The notes under the pieces are model-generated. The model was not told where the DNA came from. It saw only the letters and a list, made by a program, of their open reading frames with translations, and ran no database searches. Both the position numbers and the translations under genes were made by a program. A DNA stretch of 64,000 nt, taken from CAYMEV01 sp964389675 [NCBI: uncultured Candidatus Sumerlaeota bacterium]. GTDB taxonomy: Bacteria > CAYMEV01. Shown in pieces: positions 1-8,156 of the stretch. Location: assembly GCA_964389675.1 (NCBI GenBank), contig CAYMEV010000007.1, forward strand, positions 62,001 through 126,000, written 5' to 3'. Numbering within the stretch: position 1 is the first letter of the stretch; each line of letters opens with the position of its first letter.

Positions 1-33
1 TTGTATAAATAAGTTATTAATACCGGTGTAATA

Positions 34-1833
34 ATGAAGAAGCTGCTGAGATTTTTCAGTAATATCAAGCCTTTTATACCATATATGTTCAGGTTTAAGT
101 GGCACTATCTTTTTACTTTAGTATTTCTGGGAACTGCCAATCTGTGCCAGCTGTACATACCCAAAGTACTTAAGAAAGCCGTTGATTCAATATCAGATAC
201 GGCTGTTGCACAGGAAGACATTCAAAGAGTAATACTTACCAGTGCTGTCTATATAGTGGTGCTCGGGCTTGGGATATATTTATCAAGGGTCATATGGAGG
301 ATTTTCCTCTGGCTGACAGGTATTCGCATCAATATTGAGATCAGGGATAAATTCTTTGCTCATCTCGTCGAAATGGATCCCTCATTTTATGAAAAGAACA
401 GGACCGGTGAGCTTATGGCTCTGGCGACCAATGATATTCAGGCTGTGACCCAGTCATTCAGAATGGGTGTTGTATCTCTTTTTGATGGTACATTTATGCT
501 TTTCCTGTCCTTATTTTTCATGCTCAATATTAATCCCAGGCTCACATTTTTTGTGTTTATCCCCTTTCCTGTAATTATGTTCATAACACTGCAGTTTAAT
601 TATAAGATTCACAATACCTTCAAGCAAGTCCAGGAGGTATTTGCTGAAATGACTGAATTTATCAGGGAATATGTCTGGGGAATAAGAATTATCAGGGCTC
701 ATTCAAAAGATGACCTGAATAAGGAAAAATTTGATGCTGTAAATAATAAGGTCATAAAAAAGAATTTAAATCTTGTAAAGGTTCAGGGGCTTTTCTTCCC
801 GTCAATCTTTATCTTTTCCCAGTTTTCTTATCTGATGCTGATATATTTCGGGGGAAAGGATGTCATTCTGAGTAATGTATCCATGGGTGATTTTGTTGCA
901 TTTATGTCATATATTCTTATATTGACATGGCCGACCATGGCCCTTGGCTGGTCAGTCAATATCTTTGAAAGGGGTGCGGCATCCATGAACAGGCTGAACA
1001 GGATATTTGCATTGAAACCCTTTAATGTTGACGGAGATGTTGAATATAAATCCTCAGACCCCCCGGAGATTTTTATAAAGGATCTAAACTTTACTTATCC
1101 GGACTCAGAGAACGGTATAAAGCTGGACTCACTGGTAATCCGGGCAGATTCATTTGTTGGCCTTATTGGAAAAACAGGCAGTGGAAAAAGTACTCTTCTA
1201 AAGCTGATAATGAAGACCTTTACAGCAGATGGAATCTTTATTGATGAAATACCTCTCAAGGATATTAAAACACAATCAATAAGGGATATAATCTCTATTG
1301 TGCCGCAGGATTCCATACTGTTCTCAGCAACTATAAGAGACAATATTGCATTCGGGGATCCTGACGTCCCGGATGATGAGATAGAAAAGGTCATTGATAT
1401 CTGCAGCTTCAGAAAGGACATAAGCAGTTTTCCAAAAGGCCTTGACACTATTGTGGGTGAAAGGGGCATAACACTGTCAGGAGGACAGAAACAGAGAATA
1501 TCCCTTGCAAGGGCAATAATACTCAGGAAACCGGTACTTATGCTGGATGATTGTCTGAGTGCTGTTGATTCAGAGACTGAAAGGCATATACTTCATAATT
1601 TAAAGCAGTTCAGAAGCAATATGTCAATTATTGCAGTCTCTAACAGAATATCTACAGTTATGGATGCAAGCAGAATATATGTATTTAATAATGGAGTTAT
1701 TGAAGCCAGCGGAAAACACGATGAGCTCTTAAAGACATCAAAGACATATTTCGAAATATTTGAAAGGCAGAAACTGCTTTCCGAGATAGAAGAAATTGAG
1801 GGTTATAAGGAGAAAGATGAGCGCCAGGGTTAA
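34..1833 (+). CDS. ABC exporter half-transporter, degenerate-site subunit (MdlA/TM287-like)
   Basis: This 599-residue half-transporter has an N-terminal membrane domain of about six helices (roughly residues 20-310) and a C-terminal ATPase domain (roughly 345-580). The ATPase domain shows a Walker A motif GKTGSGKST and a canonical signature LSGGQ. The Walker B motif ends in LDD instead of LDE, so the catalytic glutamate is aspartate. The switch (H-loop) histidine is asparagine in SNRIST. In known heterodimeric exporters such as TM287/288 and BmrCD, one subunit carries exactly this kind of degenerate nucleotide site. It overlaps the next gene, which encodes the partner with intact catalytic residues, so the two are almost certainly co-translated and form one exporter. 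The substrate (lipid, drug or peptide) cannot be told from sequence. No strong ribosome binding site precedes the ATG. Confidence 0.93.
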   Translation: MKKLLRFFSNIKPFIPYMFRFKWHYLFTLVFLGTANLCQLYIPKVLKKAVDSISDTAVAQEDIQRVILTSAVYIVVLGLGIYLSRVIWRIFLWLTGIRINIEIRDKFFAHLVEMDPSFYEKNRTGELMALATNDIQAVTQSFRMGVVSLFDGTFMLFLSLFFMLNINPRLTFFVFIPFPVIMFITLQFNYKIHNTFKQVQEVFAEMTEFIREYVWGIRIIRAHSKDDLNKEKFDAVNNKVIKKNLNLVKVQGLFFPSIFIFSQFSYLMLIYFGGKDVILSNVSMGDFVAFMSYILILTWPTMALGWSVNIFERGAASMNRLNRIFALKPFNVDGDVEYKSSDPPEIFIKDLNFTYPDSENGIKLDSLVIRADSFVGLIGKTGSGKSTLLKLIMKTFTADGIFIDEIPLKDIKTQSIRDIISIVPQDSILFSATIRDNIAFGDPDVPDDEIEKVIDICSFRKDISSFPKGLDTIVGERGITLSGGQKQRISLARAIILRKPVLMLDDCLSAVDSETERHILHNLKQFRSNMSIIAVSNRISTVMDASRIYVFNNGVIEASGKHDELLKTSKTYFEIFERQKLLSEIEEIEGYKEKDERQG

Positions 1834-3607
1834 TGAAGAAGAAGCAATAAAAGGGTATTTTGATTTAAAAACGCTGAAAAGAATTATCTCCCTGATGATG
1901 CCTCATAAAAAATTCTTTATCATTGCAGTTATCATTACCGTCATAGTGAGCGCAGTTGATATATCACTGCCAATAGTCATTAAGCAGGCTGTCGATGATT
2001 TTATCCTTAATACCGGTCTGGATGCTGATTCAAGAATATCAGGGCTTATAAACAAGGTATTTATATTTTTAGGGCTTCTTATCCTTTACTTTATATTTAA
2101 TTTTACCCAGATCTTTTTACTGAATTATGGCGGTCAGAAGACCATGGGTGACCTCAGGGATATGGTATTCAGGCACTTCCAGAGCCTCAGGATGTCCTTT
2201 TTTGACCATAATCCCATCGGCAGGCTGGTAACAAGGAATACGAATGATATACAGGCACTGGACCAGATGTTCAGCGAGGTTCTTGTCTATATAATCAAGG
2301 ATTCAATTATTTTAATAGGCATCATGGTTGTGATATTTACATATTCAGTGACATTTGGGTTTTTTCTATTTTTCGTATTTATTCTCCTTGTGATTTCAAC
2401 CATGGTTTATAATGTCCTGTCAACACCTCTTTTCAGGCGTTTCAGAGTGCTTATAGCAAGGATTAATGCTGTGCTATCAGAATATATCATGGGTATGTCA
2501 ATTATCCAGCTCTTCAATCAACAGAAAAGGATAAAGGGTGAATTTTCCAGGCTTAATCTTACATATTATGATGTATGGAAAAAACTCGCCTATGTTTCTG
2601 TTTTTTACAGGCCCTTTGCAAGCCTTATGCGGAGCATATGCATAGCAATGATCATATGGTATGTAGGCGGGAGCATAATTGAAAATAAGCTTACTTTAGG
2701 TGAGCTTACGGCTTTTATTGTATATCTTGACAGGTTTTTTCATCCGATATTTCACATGACAGAGAGGGTGGAGATCATTAAATCCGCAATTGTATCGGGA
2801 GAGAGGGTCTTTAAATTGCTTGATACAAAGGAATTTATAGGACAGAAGCCTGATGCTCTGCATCCTGAAGACTTCAGGCCGGATATAGAATTCAGTGATG
2901 TTTGTTTTGCATATAATGATGACAATTATATACTTAAGCACATTTCTTTCAAGGTTGAAGAAGGAAACCGTGTTGCGGTGGTCGGCAGGACAGGTTCAGG
3001 AAAAACATCCCTTATTAATCTGATCCTGAGATTTTATGAATTTGACAATGGCTCCATTAAAATAGCAGGCCATGACATAAGAAGCCTTGATGTCGGATAT
3101 ATAAGGAAAAATATATCCTATGTAATGCAGGATGTCTATCTTTTTGCGGGGACTGTTAAGGAAAACATTATGTTCGGCCTGGATAAATCATATGAGAAGA
3201 ACCTTGAAGAAATATGCCACAGGATGCAGCTTGATTACCTTATTTCAAAGCTTCCAAAGGGCCTTGACACTCAGATTACTGAGAGAGGAATGTCTTTTTC
3301 ATCCGGCGAGAGGCAGCTGATATCATTTGCAAGGGCTCTTATCAGCAATCCTTCATTGATAGTCCTGGATGAAGCCACTTCAAATATTGACTCCAGGACT
3401 GAACATCTCATACAGCTGGCAATTGAAGAGCTCCTCAGGGACAGGACCTCGATCATTATTGCCCACAGGCTTTCAACGATCAAAAACAGCAGTAAAATAC
3501 TGGTTATGCACAAAGGAAGAATAGTAGAGGAAGGAAGCCACAATAATCTGATTTCCATGAACGGCATATATTCAAAACTCTATTCACTGCAGAAGATACC
3601 TGCATGA
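1817..3607 (+). CDS. ABC exporter half-transporter, catalytic-site subunit (MdlB/TM288-like)
   Basis: This is the second half-transporter, 596 residues from the ATG at 1817, which has an AAGGAG just upstream. The reading frame stays open to a TTG at 1796, but the ATG is the better start. It overlaps the upstream gene by 17 bases. Membrane helices occupy roughly residues 30-320 and the ATPase domain the rest. The ATPase domain has Walker A GRTGSGKTS, an intact Walker B with catalytic Glu (LDEATSNID) and the switch His in AHRLST. Its signature is SSGER rather than LSGGQ. The weak signature pairs with the degenerate Walker site of the partner and the strong partner signature pairs with this Walker site. 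That gives one consensus and one degenerate ATP site, as in heterodimeric type IV exporters. Substrate unknown. Confidence 0.93.
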   Translation: MSARVNEEEAIKGYFDLKTLKRIISLMMPHKKFFIIAVIITVIVSAVDISLPIVIKQAVDDFILNTGLDADSRISGLINKVFIFLGLLILYFIFNFTQIFLLNYGGQKTMGDLRDMVFRHFQSLRMSFFDHNPIGRLVTRNTNDIQALDQMFSEVLVYIIKDSIILIGIMVVIFTYSVTFGFFLFFVFILLVISTMVYNVLSTPLFRRFRVLIARINAVLSEYIMGMSIIQLFNQQKRIKGEFSRLNLTYYDVWKKLAYVSVFYRPFASLMRSICIAMIIWYVGGSIIENKLTLGELTAFIVYLDRFFHPIFHMTERVEIIKSAIVSGERVFKLLDTKEFIGQKPDALHPEDFRPDIEFSDVCFAYNDDNYILKHISFKVEEGNRVAVVGRTGSGKTSLINLILRFYEFDNGSIKIAGHDIRSLDVGYIRKNISYVMQDVYLFAGTVKENIMFGLDKSYEKNLEEICHRMQLDYLISKLPKGLDTQITERGMSFSSGERQLISFARALISNPSLIVLDEATSNIDSRTEHLIQLAIEELLRDRTSIIIAHRLSTIKNSSKILVMHKGRIVEEGSHNNLISMNGIYSKLYSLQKIPA

Positions 3608-3747
3608 CATCAGACCCCGGCATATATCATAAATAAAGTATTAGTACGGCCAAGGGCCTGTAATAGCCTTTCAATTGACAGCTTTATTTTTTTGATTTCT
3701 TAAGGGCCTGATTATAAAAATTTGTTTTATGTATGGTGTTTATGGTT

Positions 3748-3753
3748 TATAAT
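3748..3753 (+). promoter_or_regulatory. possible -10 box (TATAAT) for the K+ channel gene
   Basis: A perfect TATAAT lies 21 bases upstream of the ATG at 3775. No good -35 box sits at the usual distance; TTGTTT at 3722 is 20 bases away. The call rests on the -10 match and its position alone. Confidence 0.35.
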
Positions 3754-3774
3754 CAAAAGCACAGGGTAAAATAA

Positions 3775-4788
3775 ATGAAAAAGATCAGGCATGCTTTCCT
3801 GCTTCTGATAGTGATTTTTGCATTCGGAGTGTCCGGTTATATAATGATTGAAGGCTGGTCTATCCTTGAAGCTGTTTACATGGTGATAGTGACTATCAGT
3901 ACTGTGGGGTTCAAAGAGGTAAGGGATCTCAGCCCGTCTGGGCAAATATTTACAATAGTCCTTATACTGCTGGGTATAGGAGGAATTACAACCGCTGTAA
4001 GGATAATTGCAGCAAGCTTTTTTGAGGAGCATTTCCAAGAACAATTCAGGAGAAAGAAGATGGAAAAGGAACTGGAAAATATCAAAAACCACTATATTAT
4101 AATAGGATTAGGGGATCTGGGCAAAGAGGTGGCTTACGTGCTTCTTAAATCAAATACCAGGTTCATAATTATTGATGAGAATGAGGAGACACTCCAGAAA
4201 TTTATCGATGATAATGCTAATAAAGGTGAATGCCTTTATATTGTCGGTAATGGTATGGATGAGAACATTCTGAAAAAAGCTAATATAGACAGGGCAATAG
4301 GTGTCGTGATAACAGTAAGCTCGGATGCTGATGCACTTCTCACAGTGATAACAATCAAGGAGCTTAACCCGAAGATCAGGATCATTACCAGGGCAAATAA
4401 TGAAAGGATTAAAAAGAAGTTCCTCAAGGCTGGTGCAGACAGTGTAATAGCTCCAAATTTCCTTATAGGTAACAGGATAGCAAATACACTGCTAAAACCG
4501 CATCTTATAAGTTTTCTGGATACAGTGACAAATGTAGGGAAGGCAAATGTAATACTTGAGGAGATAAAGATTCAAAGGGACAGCAGTATCATAGGCAAGG
4601 CACTGAAAGACCTGCAGATACCCGCAAAAACAGGTTTCATCGTCTTTGCCATTAAAAGGAAAAATCAGGAAATACAGTTCAATCCAGGACCTGCTGACAG
4701 CCTTGATGCCGATGATTCCATCCTGGCTGTCGGCAATTACGACAATATAAACAGGCTTCTGGATTATATCAACAGCTATAATGCATGA
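3775..4788 (+). CDS. potassium channel with RCK (TrkA-N/TrkA-C) domains
   Basis: This 337-residue protein looks like an MthK-type ligand-gated potassium channel. It has two membrane helices (about residues 7-27 and 58-80) flanking a pore loop with the filter-like motif TVGF (in TISTVGF). A regulatory RCK domain begins near residue 105, with a nucleotide-binding Rossmann motif GLGDLG and an acidic end of the second strand (IIDENEE). The C-terminal 80 residues resemble a TrkA-C ligand-binding domain. It stands alone, converging on the nucleoside transporter with 3 bases between stop codons. The TVGF filter instead of TVGYG is seen in several bacterial two-helix channels, so K+ selectivity is probable but not certain. 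The family usually responds to nucleotides, Ca2+ or c-di-AMP; the ligand here is unknown. Confidence 0.9.
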   Translation: MKKIRHAFLLLIVIFAFGVSGYIMIEGWSILEAVYMVIVTISTVGFKEVRDLSPSGQIFTIVLILLGIGGITTAVRIIAASFFEEHFQEQFRRKKMEKELENIKNHYIIIGLGDLGKEVAYVLLKSNTRFIIIDENEETLQKFIDDNANKGECLYIVGNGMDENILKKANIDRAIGVVITVSSDADALLTVITIKELNPKIRIITRANNERIKKKFLKAGADSVIAPNFLIGNRIANTLLKPHLISFLDTVTNVGKANVILEEIKIQRDSSIIGKALKDLQIPAKTGFIVFAIKRKNQEIQFNPGPADSLDADDSILAVGNYDNINRLLDYINSYNA

Positions 4789-4791
4789 TTA

Positions 4792-6021
4792 TTATATAAG
4801 TATTGCGACAACAGCACCTGTCATAAGTGTAGCTATTGTTCCTGATACAATGGATTTTGGAGCCAGGGATGTTATCTCTTTTGACCTTTCAGGGGCTATT
4901 GAATAAAGCCCTCCTATCATGATACCGAGGCTTCCAAAATTGGCAAAACCGCACATGGCATATGTCAGTATAAGCCTGCTCTTGGCTGACAGGCTGTCAG
5001 CCGGCAGTGAGGCAAGTTCAATATAGGCAAGGAGCTCATTCAGTATGGTTTTTGTACCCATGAGGACACCTGCCTGATGTGCCTCTTTCCATGGAATACC
5101 AATGAGCCACATTACAGGAGTAAATATGTATCCCAGGATAAGCTGAAGCGTGATTGGCTTTTCAAGGGGAATCAACCCAAGAAGCTGGTTTACAATGGAT
5201 ACAAGTGCGACGAGTACTATAAGCATACCGATGATATTAAGGAAAAGCTGCATTCCGTCAAGAGTCCCCTTTGATATTGCATCCATCGGTCCGTTGAATC
5301 TGGTGGCATCATCAATCCTTCCCTCTGTCGGAGGCTTCGTTTCCGGGACAATTATCCTGCTTACAAGTATTGCTGCAGGAGCACTGATAATAGAAGCAGT
5401 GAGTATATTCCCCAGGGAATTCTGTATAACCTTATCGATTATAGTAGCATAAAGCATCAGAACAGTCCCTGCTATTGTTGCCATGCCTGCTGTCATTAAA
5501 ATAAAGAGCTCGCTTCTTGTCATCTTCTTCACATAGGGCTTGATGAGCAATGGGGCTTCTATCATACCTACAAATATATTTGCAGCTGTATTTATGCCTA
5601 CAGCTGCACCGATACCCATTGTCTTTTCGAGGAACTTTGAGAGAGAGGCTATAATAAAGGGGGTAATCTTCCAGTAAAGCAGCAATGCTGAAATAGCACT
5701 GACAACAATGACAATTGGCAACGATCTGAAAGCAAAAACAAAGGACGAGCCTGGATAAGTCTCTGAAAAAGGAAGCTCTGCTCCCCCCAGGTATCCGAAT
5801 ACAAGGCTTGTGCCTTCTCCTGCTGCTTTATCAAGGACATTGACTATTTTATTGAGATATAAGAAAATATTCTGGAATACCGGGAGTTTAAAGAAAAGCA
5901 GAGCTATTGAAAACTGCAGGAAAAGGCCTATAATAAGATTTCTGACCTTGAATATTTTTCTGTTTTCACTAATAATCCATGAAAAGAATAAAAGGACTGC
6001 AATTCCTGATAATGCTCTCAT
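4792..6021 (-). CDS. nupC: concentrative nucleoside transporter, NupC family
   Basis: This 409-residue polytopic membrane protein has the usual length and motifs of the CNT family. A gate/nucleoside-binding-like GTSLVFGYLGG lies near residue 90, EAPLLIKPY near residue 155, and a conserved C-terminal CGFANFGSLGIMIGG segment near residues 360-375. CNT proteins import nucleosides across the inner membrane with H+ or Na+. It is a single-gene unit whose stop almost touches that of the K+ channel, and it is divergent from htpG. No purine or pyrimidine salvage genes are adjacent, so the preferred nucleoside cannot be inferred. Confidence 0.93.
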   Translation of the reverse strand: MRALSGIAVLLFFSWIISENRKIFKVRNLIIGLFLQFSIALLFFKLPVFQNIFLYLNKIVNVLDKAAGEGTSLVFGYLGGAELPFSETYPGSSFVFAFRSLPIVIVVSAISALLLYWKITPFIIASLSKFLEKTMGIGAAVGINTAANIFVGMIEAPLLIKPYVKKMTRSELFILMTAGMATIAGTVLMLYATIIDKVIQNSLGNILTASIISAPAAILVSRIIVPETKPPTEGRIDDATRFNGPMDAISKGTLDGMQLFLNIIGMLIVLVALVSIVNQLLGLIPLEKPITLQLILGYIFTPVMWLIGIPWKEAHQAGVLMGTKTILNELLAYIELASLPADSLSAKSRLILTYAMCGFANFGSLGIMIGGLYSIAPERSKEITSLAPKSIVSGTIATLMTGAVVAILI

Positions 6022-6184
6022 TTTCTGTCACCAAAATTTTATTATCTATTTATTATTCAAATTACCCAAATGTCAAATGAAAATGGCCAATATAATATCC
6101 ATCTCATATTATAAAAAAATTGAAATTCAGATTAAATTATGCAATAATAACAGGTCGAATATTAGTCAGAAAGGAGGGATTGCA

Positions 6185-8101
6185 ATGAATAAAAAAGCAG
6201 ATCAATTTAATTTTCAGACCGAGGTTCAGAAGGTTTTAGATATATTAATCTATTCTCTTTATACACATAAGGAGATCTTTTTAAGGGAGCTTATATCCAA
6301 TGCTTCAGACGCTCTTGAGAAGGTAAACTATAAACTTCTTACAGAGGAAAGGCAAAACATATCTGATAGCGAGCTTCCACTTGAGATCAGAATAGAGATC
6401 GATGAATCAGACAGGATATTAAGGATTTCAGATACGGGCATAGGTATGAATTATGATGAACTTGCAGATAATCTTGGTACTATCGCTCATTCAGACACAT
6501 ATGAATTTATATCCAAAATGGGTGATAAGAAGGAGTTGCAGAATGATCTTATAGGCCAGTTTGGAGTAGGTTTCTATTCTGTTTTTATGGTTGCCAGGGA
6601 GATTCGTGTGCATTCAAAGTCCTTTGAGAAGGATAGCAGCGCTAATGTTTGGGTATCCAACGGCAGGGATGGCTTTACAATCGAGGACAGTGATTTGAGG
6701 GAAAAAAGGGGGACGACCATAGAGGTCTATCTCAAAGATGAGGAAGAAGAATACTTAAAAAAGGAAAGAATAGAGGAGATCATAAAAAAATACAGCAATT
6801 TTGTAAATTTCCCGATATATATTAATGAAGAGCAGGTAAACAGGATATCCGCCCTGTGGGCCAAGAACAAGAAAGACATTGACAAAGAACAGTACAATGA
6901 GTTTTACAGGTTTATTTCAAAACACCAGGAAGATCCGCTGGCATACCTTCACTTTAAGTTTGATGTACCGTTTCAGTTCAGTTCTCTGCTTTTTGTTCCT
7001 AAGAGCAATCTTGAAAAATACGGCCTTTTTAAATATGATCAGGGAATAAGCCTTTACTGTAAAAGAGTGCTGATTACGACAGATAACAAAGATATTCTGC
7101 CCTCTTATTTAAGGTTTATATATGGTGTCGTTGATTCTGAGGACCTGAACCTTAATGTATCAAGAGAGACAATTCAGAATAATCCGATATTTCAGAAGAT
7201 AAAATCAAACCTGACATCCAAGGTACTGGACTATTTCAGCAGTGTCTCAAAGAATGATGAAGAAGAATACATGAAGATATTCAAGGAATTTGGAAGATTT
7301 TTTAAGGAGGGTGTTCAAACAGACTATACGCATAAAGATAAGCTTATCCCGCTTATCAGGTTCAGTTCAAGCAAGACAGGAGACAATAAGATGATAAGCC
7401 TCAAGGAATATGCCGGGAGGATGAAGGAGGACCAGAAAGAGATATATTACCTTTTATGGCAGGATATGGATACAATTGGAAACAGCCCATATCTTGAGAT
7501 ATTCAATAAGAAAGATATAGAAGTCCTGTACCTTTCAGATCCTCTGGATGAATTTGTGCTTTCATCGCTAAATGAATTTGAGGGGAAAAGGTTTAAAAGC
7601 ATTGAACAGCAGGACCTTGATCTGCTTAAGGATAAGAAGGAGGAAGAAAGCAAAGAAGAAAAAAAAGATGGCCGCGAGAGCCATGATTTTCTTAAATATG
7701 CAAAAGATTTACTGAAAGACAGGGTAATAGATGTAATAGTCTCAAAGAGGCTTGTAGATTCGCCTGCCTGCCTTGTGAATACCCAGAACATGCCCAGTTC
7801 CTATATCCAGAATCTCATGAAGATGATGAATCAGGATATTGAAGGAAAGGAAAAGATACTGGAGGTTAATCCAGATAATATAATAATAAAGAATATAATA
7901 TCACTATATAATGCCATGCCGGATTCAGAAATACTGAAAGAAATTGTAATGCAGATTTATGAAAACGCCTCGATCATTTCTGATAGAATGGTGCAGAAAC
8001 CAGAGGAGATGGTAAAAAGACTTGAGGTCATAATAAAAAAGACAACTGATCTTTTATTGAGCTTTAACGGCCAGGCGCGATCAGAAGAATTCATGAACTG
8101 A
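6185..8101 (+). CDS. htpG: molecular chaperone HtpG (bacterial Hsp90)
   Basis: The 638-residue protein matches HtpG in length and motifs. The N-terminal GHKL ATPase domain carries the magnesium-binding Asn in ELISNASDAL (about residues 36-45), DTGIGM, and the lid motif GQFGVGFYS. Middle-domain hallmarks include the conserved NVSRE segment, and the dimerisation domain follows. HtpG is a cytosolic ATP-driven dimeric chaperone for stress-labile clients. The start is the ATG at 6185 because AGGAGG stands seven bases upstream and the protein begins there with typical HtpG sequence. The frame is open much further upstream but only across the antisense of nupC. No CIRCE-type inverted repeat was seen upstream. 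A short hairpin with a T-run follows the stop. Confidence 0.97.
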   Translation: MNKKADQFNFQTEVQKVLDILIYSLYTHKEIFLRELISNASDALEKVNYKLLTEERQNISDSELPLEIRIEIDESDRILRISDTGIGMNYDELADNLGTIAHSDTYEFISKMGDKKELQNDLIGQFGVGFYSVFMVAREIRVHSKSFEKDSSANVWVSNGRDGFTIEDSDLREKRGTTIEVYLKDEEEEYLKKERIEEIIKKYSNFVNFPIYINEEQVNRISALWAKNKKDIDKEQYNEFYRFISKHQEDPLAYLHFKFDVPFQFSSLLFVPKSNLEKYGLFKYDQGISLYCKRVLITTDNKDILPSYLRFIYGVVDSEDLNLNVSRETIQNNPIFQKIKSNLTSKVLDYFSSVSKNDEEEYMKIFKEFGRFFKEGVQTDYTHKDKLIPLIRFSSSKTGDNKMISLKEYAGRMKEDQKEIYYLLWQDMDTIGNSPYLEIFNKKDIEVLYLSDPLDEFVLSSLNEFEGKRFKSIEQQDLDLLKDKKEEESKEEKKDGRESHDFLKYAKDLLKDRVIDVIVSKRLVDSPACLVNTQNMPSSYIQNLMKMMNQDIEGKEKILEVNPDNIIIKNIISLYNAMPDSEILKEIVMQIYENASIISDRMVQKPEEMVKRLEVIIKKTTDLLLSFNGQARSEEFMN

Positions 8102-8117
8102 TTTTAATAAAAATTTT

Positions 8118-8142
8118 GCTTTTGCATTCAAAGCGTTTTTTT
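8118..8142 (+). terminator. short intrinsic terminator after htpG
   Basis: A small hairpin with a CATT loop and about six stem pairs (one T bulged) is followed by seven T residues at 8136-8142. It lies between the htpG stop and the ribosome binding site of the next gene, so it may attenuate rather than fully stop transcription. Confidence 0.45.
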
Positions 8143-8156
8143 AGGAGGGCAGCCTT

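Noticed and set aside
5810-6184. Long 5' extension of the htpG reading frame
   Set aside because: It only exists because the antisense of nupC has no stop in that frame; the HtpG sequence and the AGGAGG both begin at the ATG at 6185.
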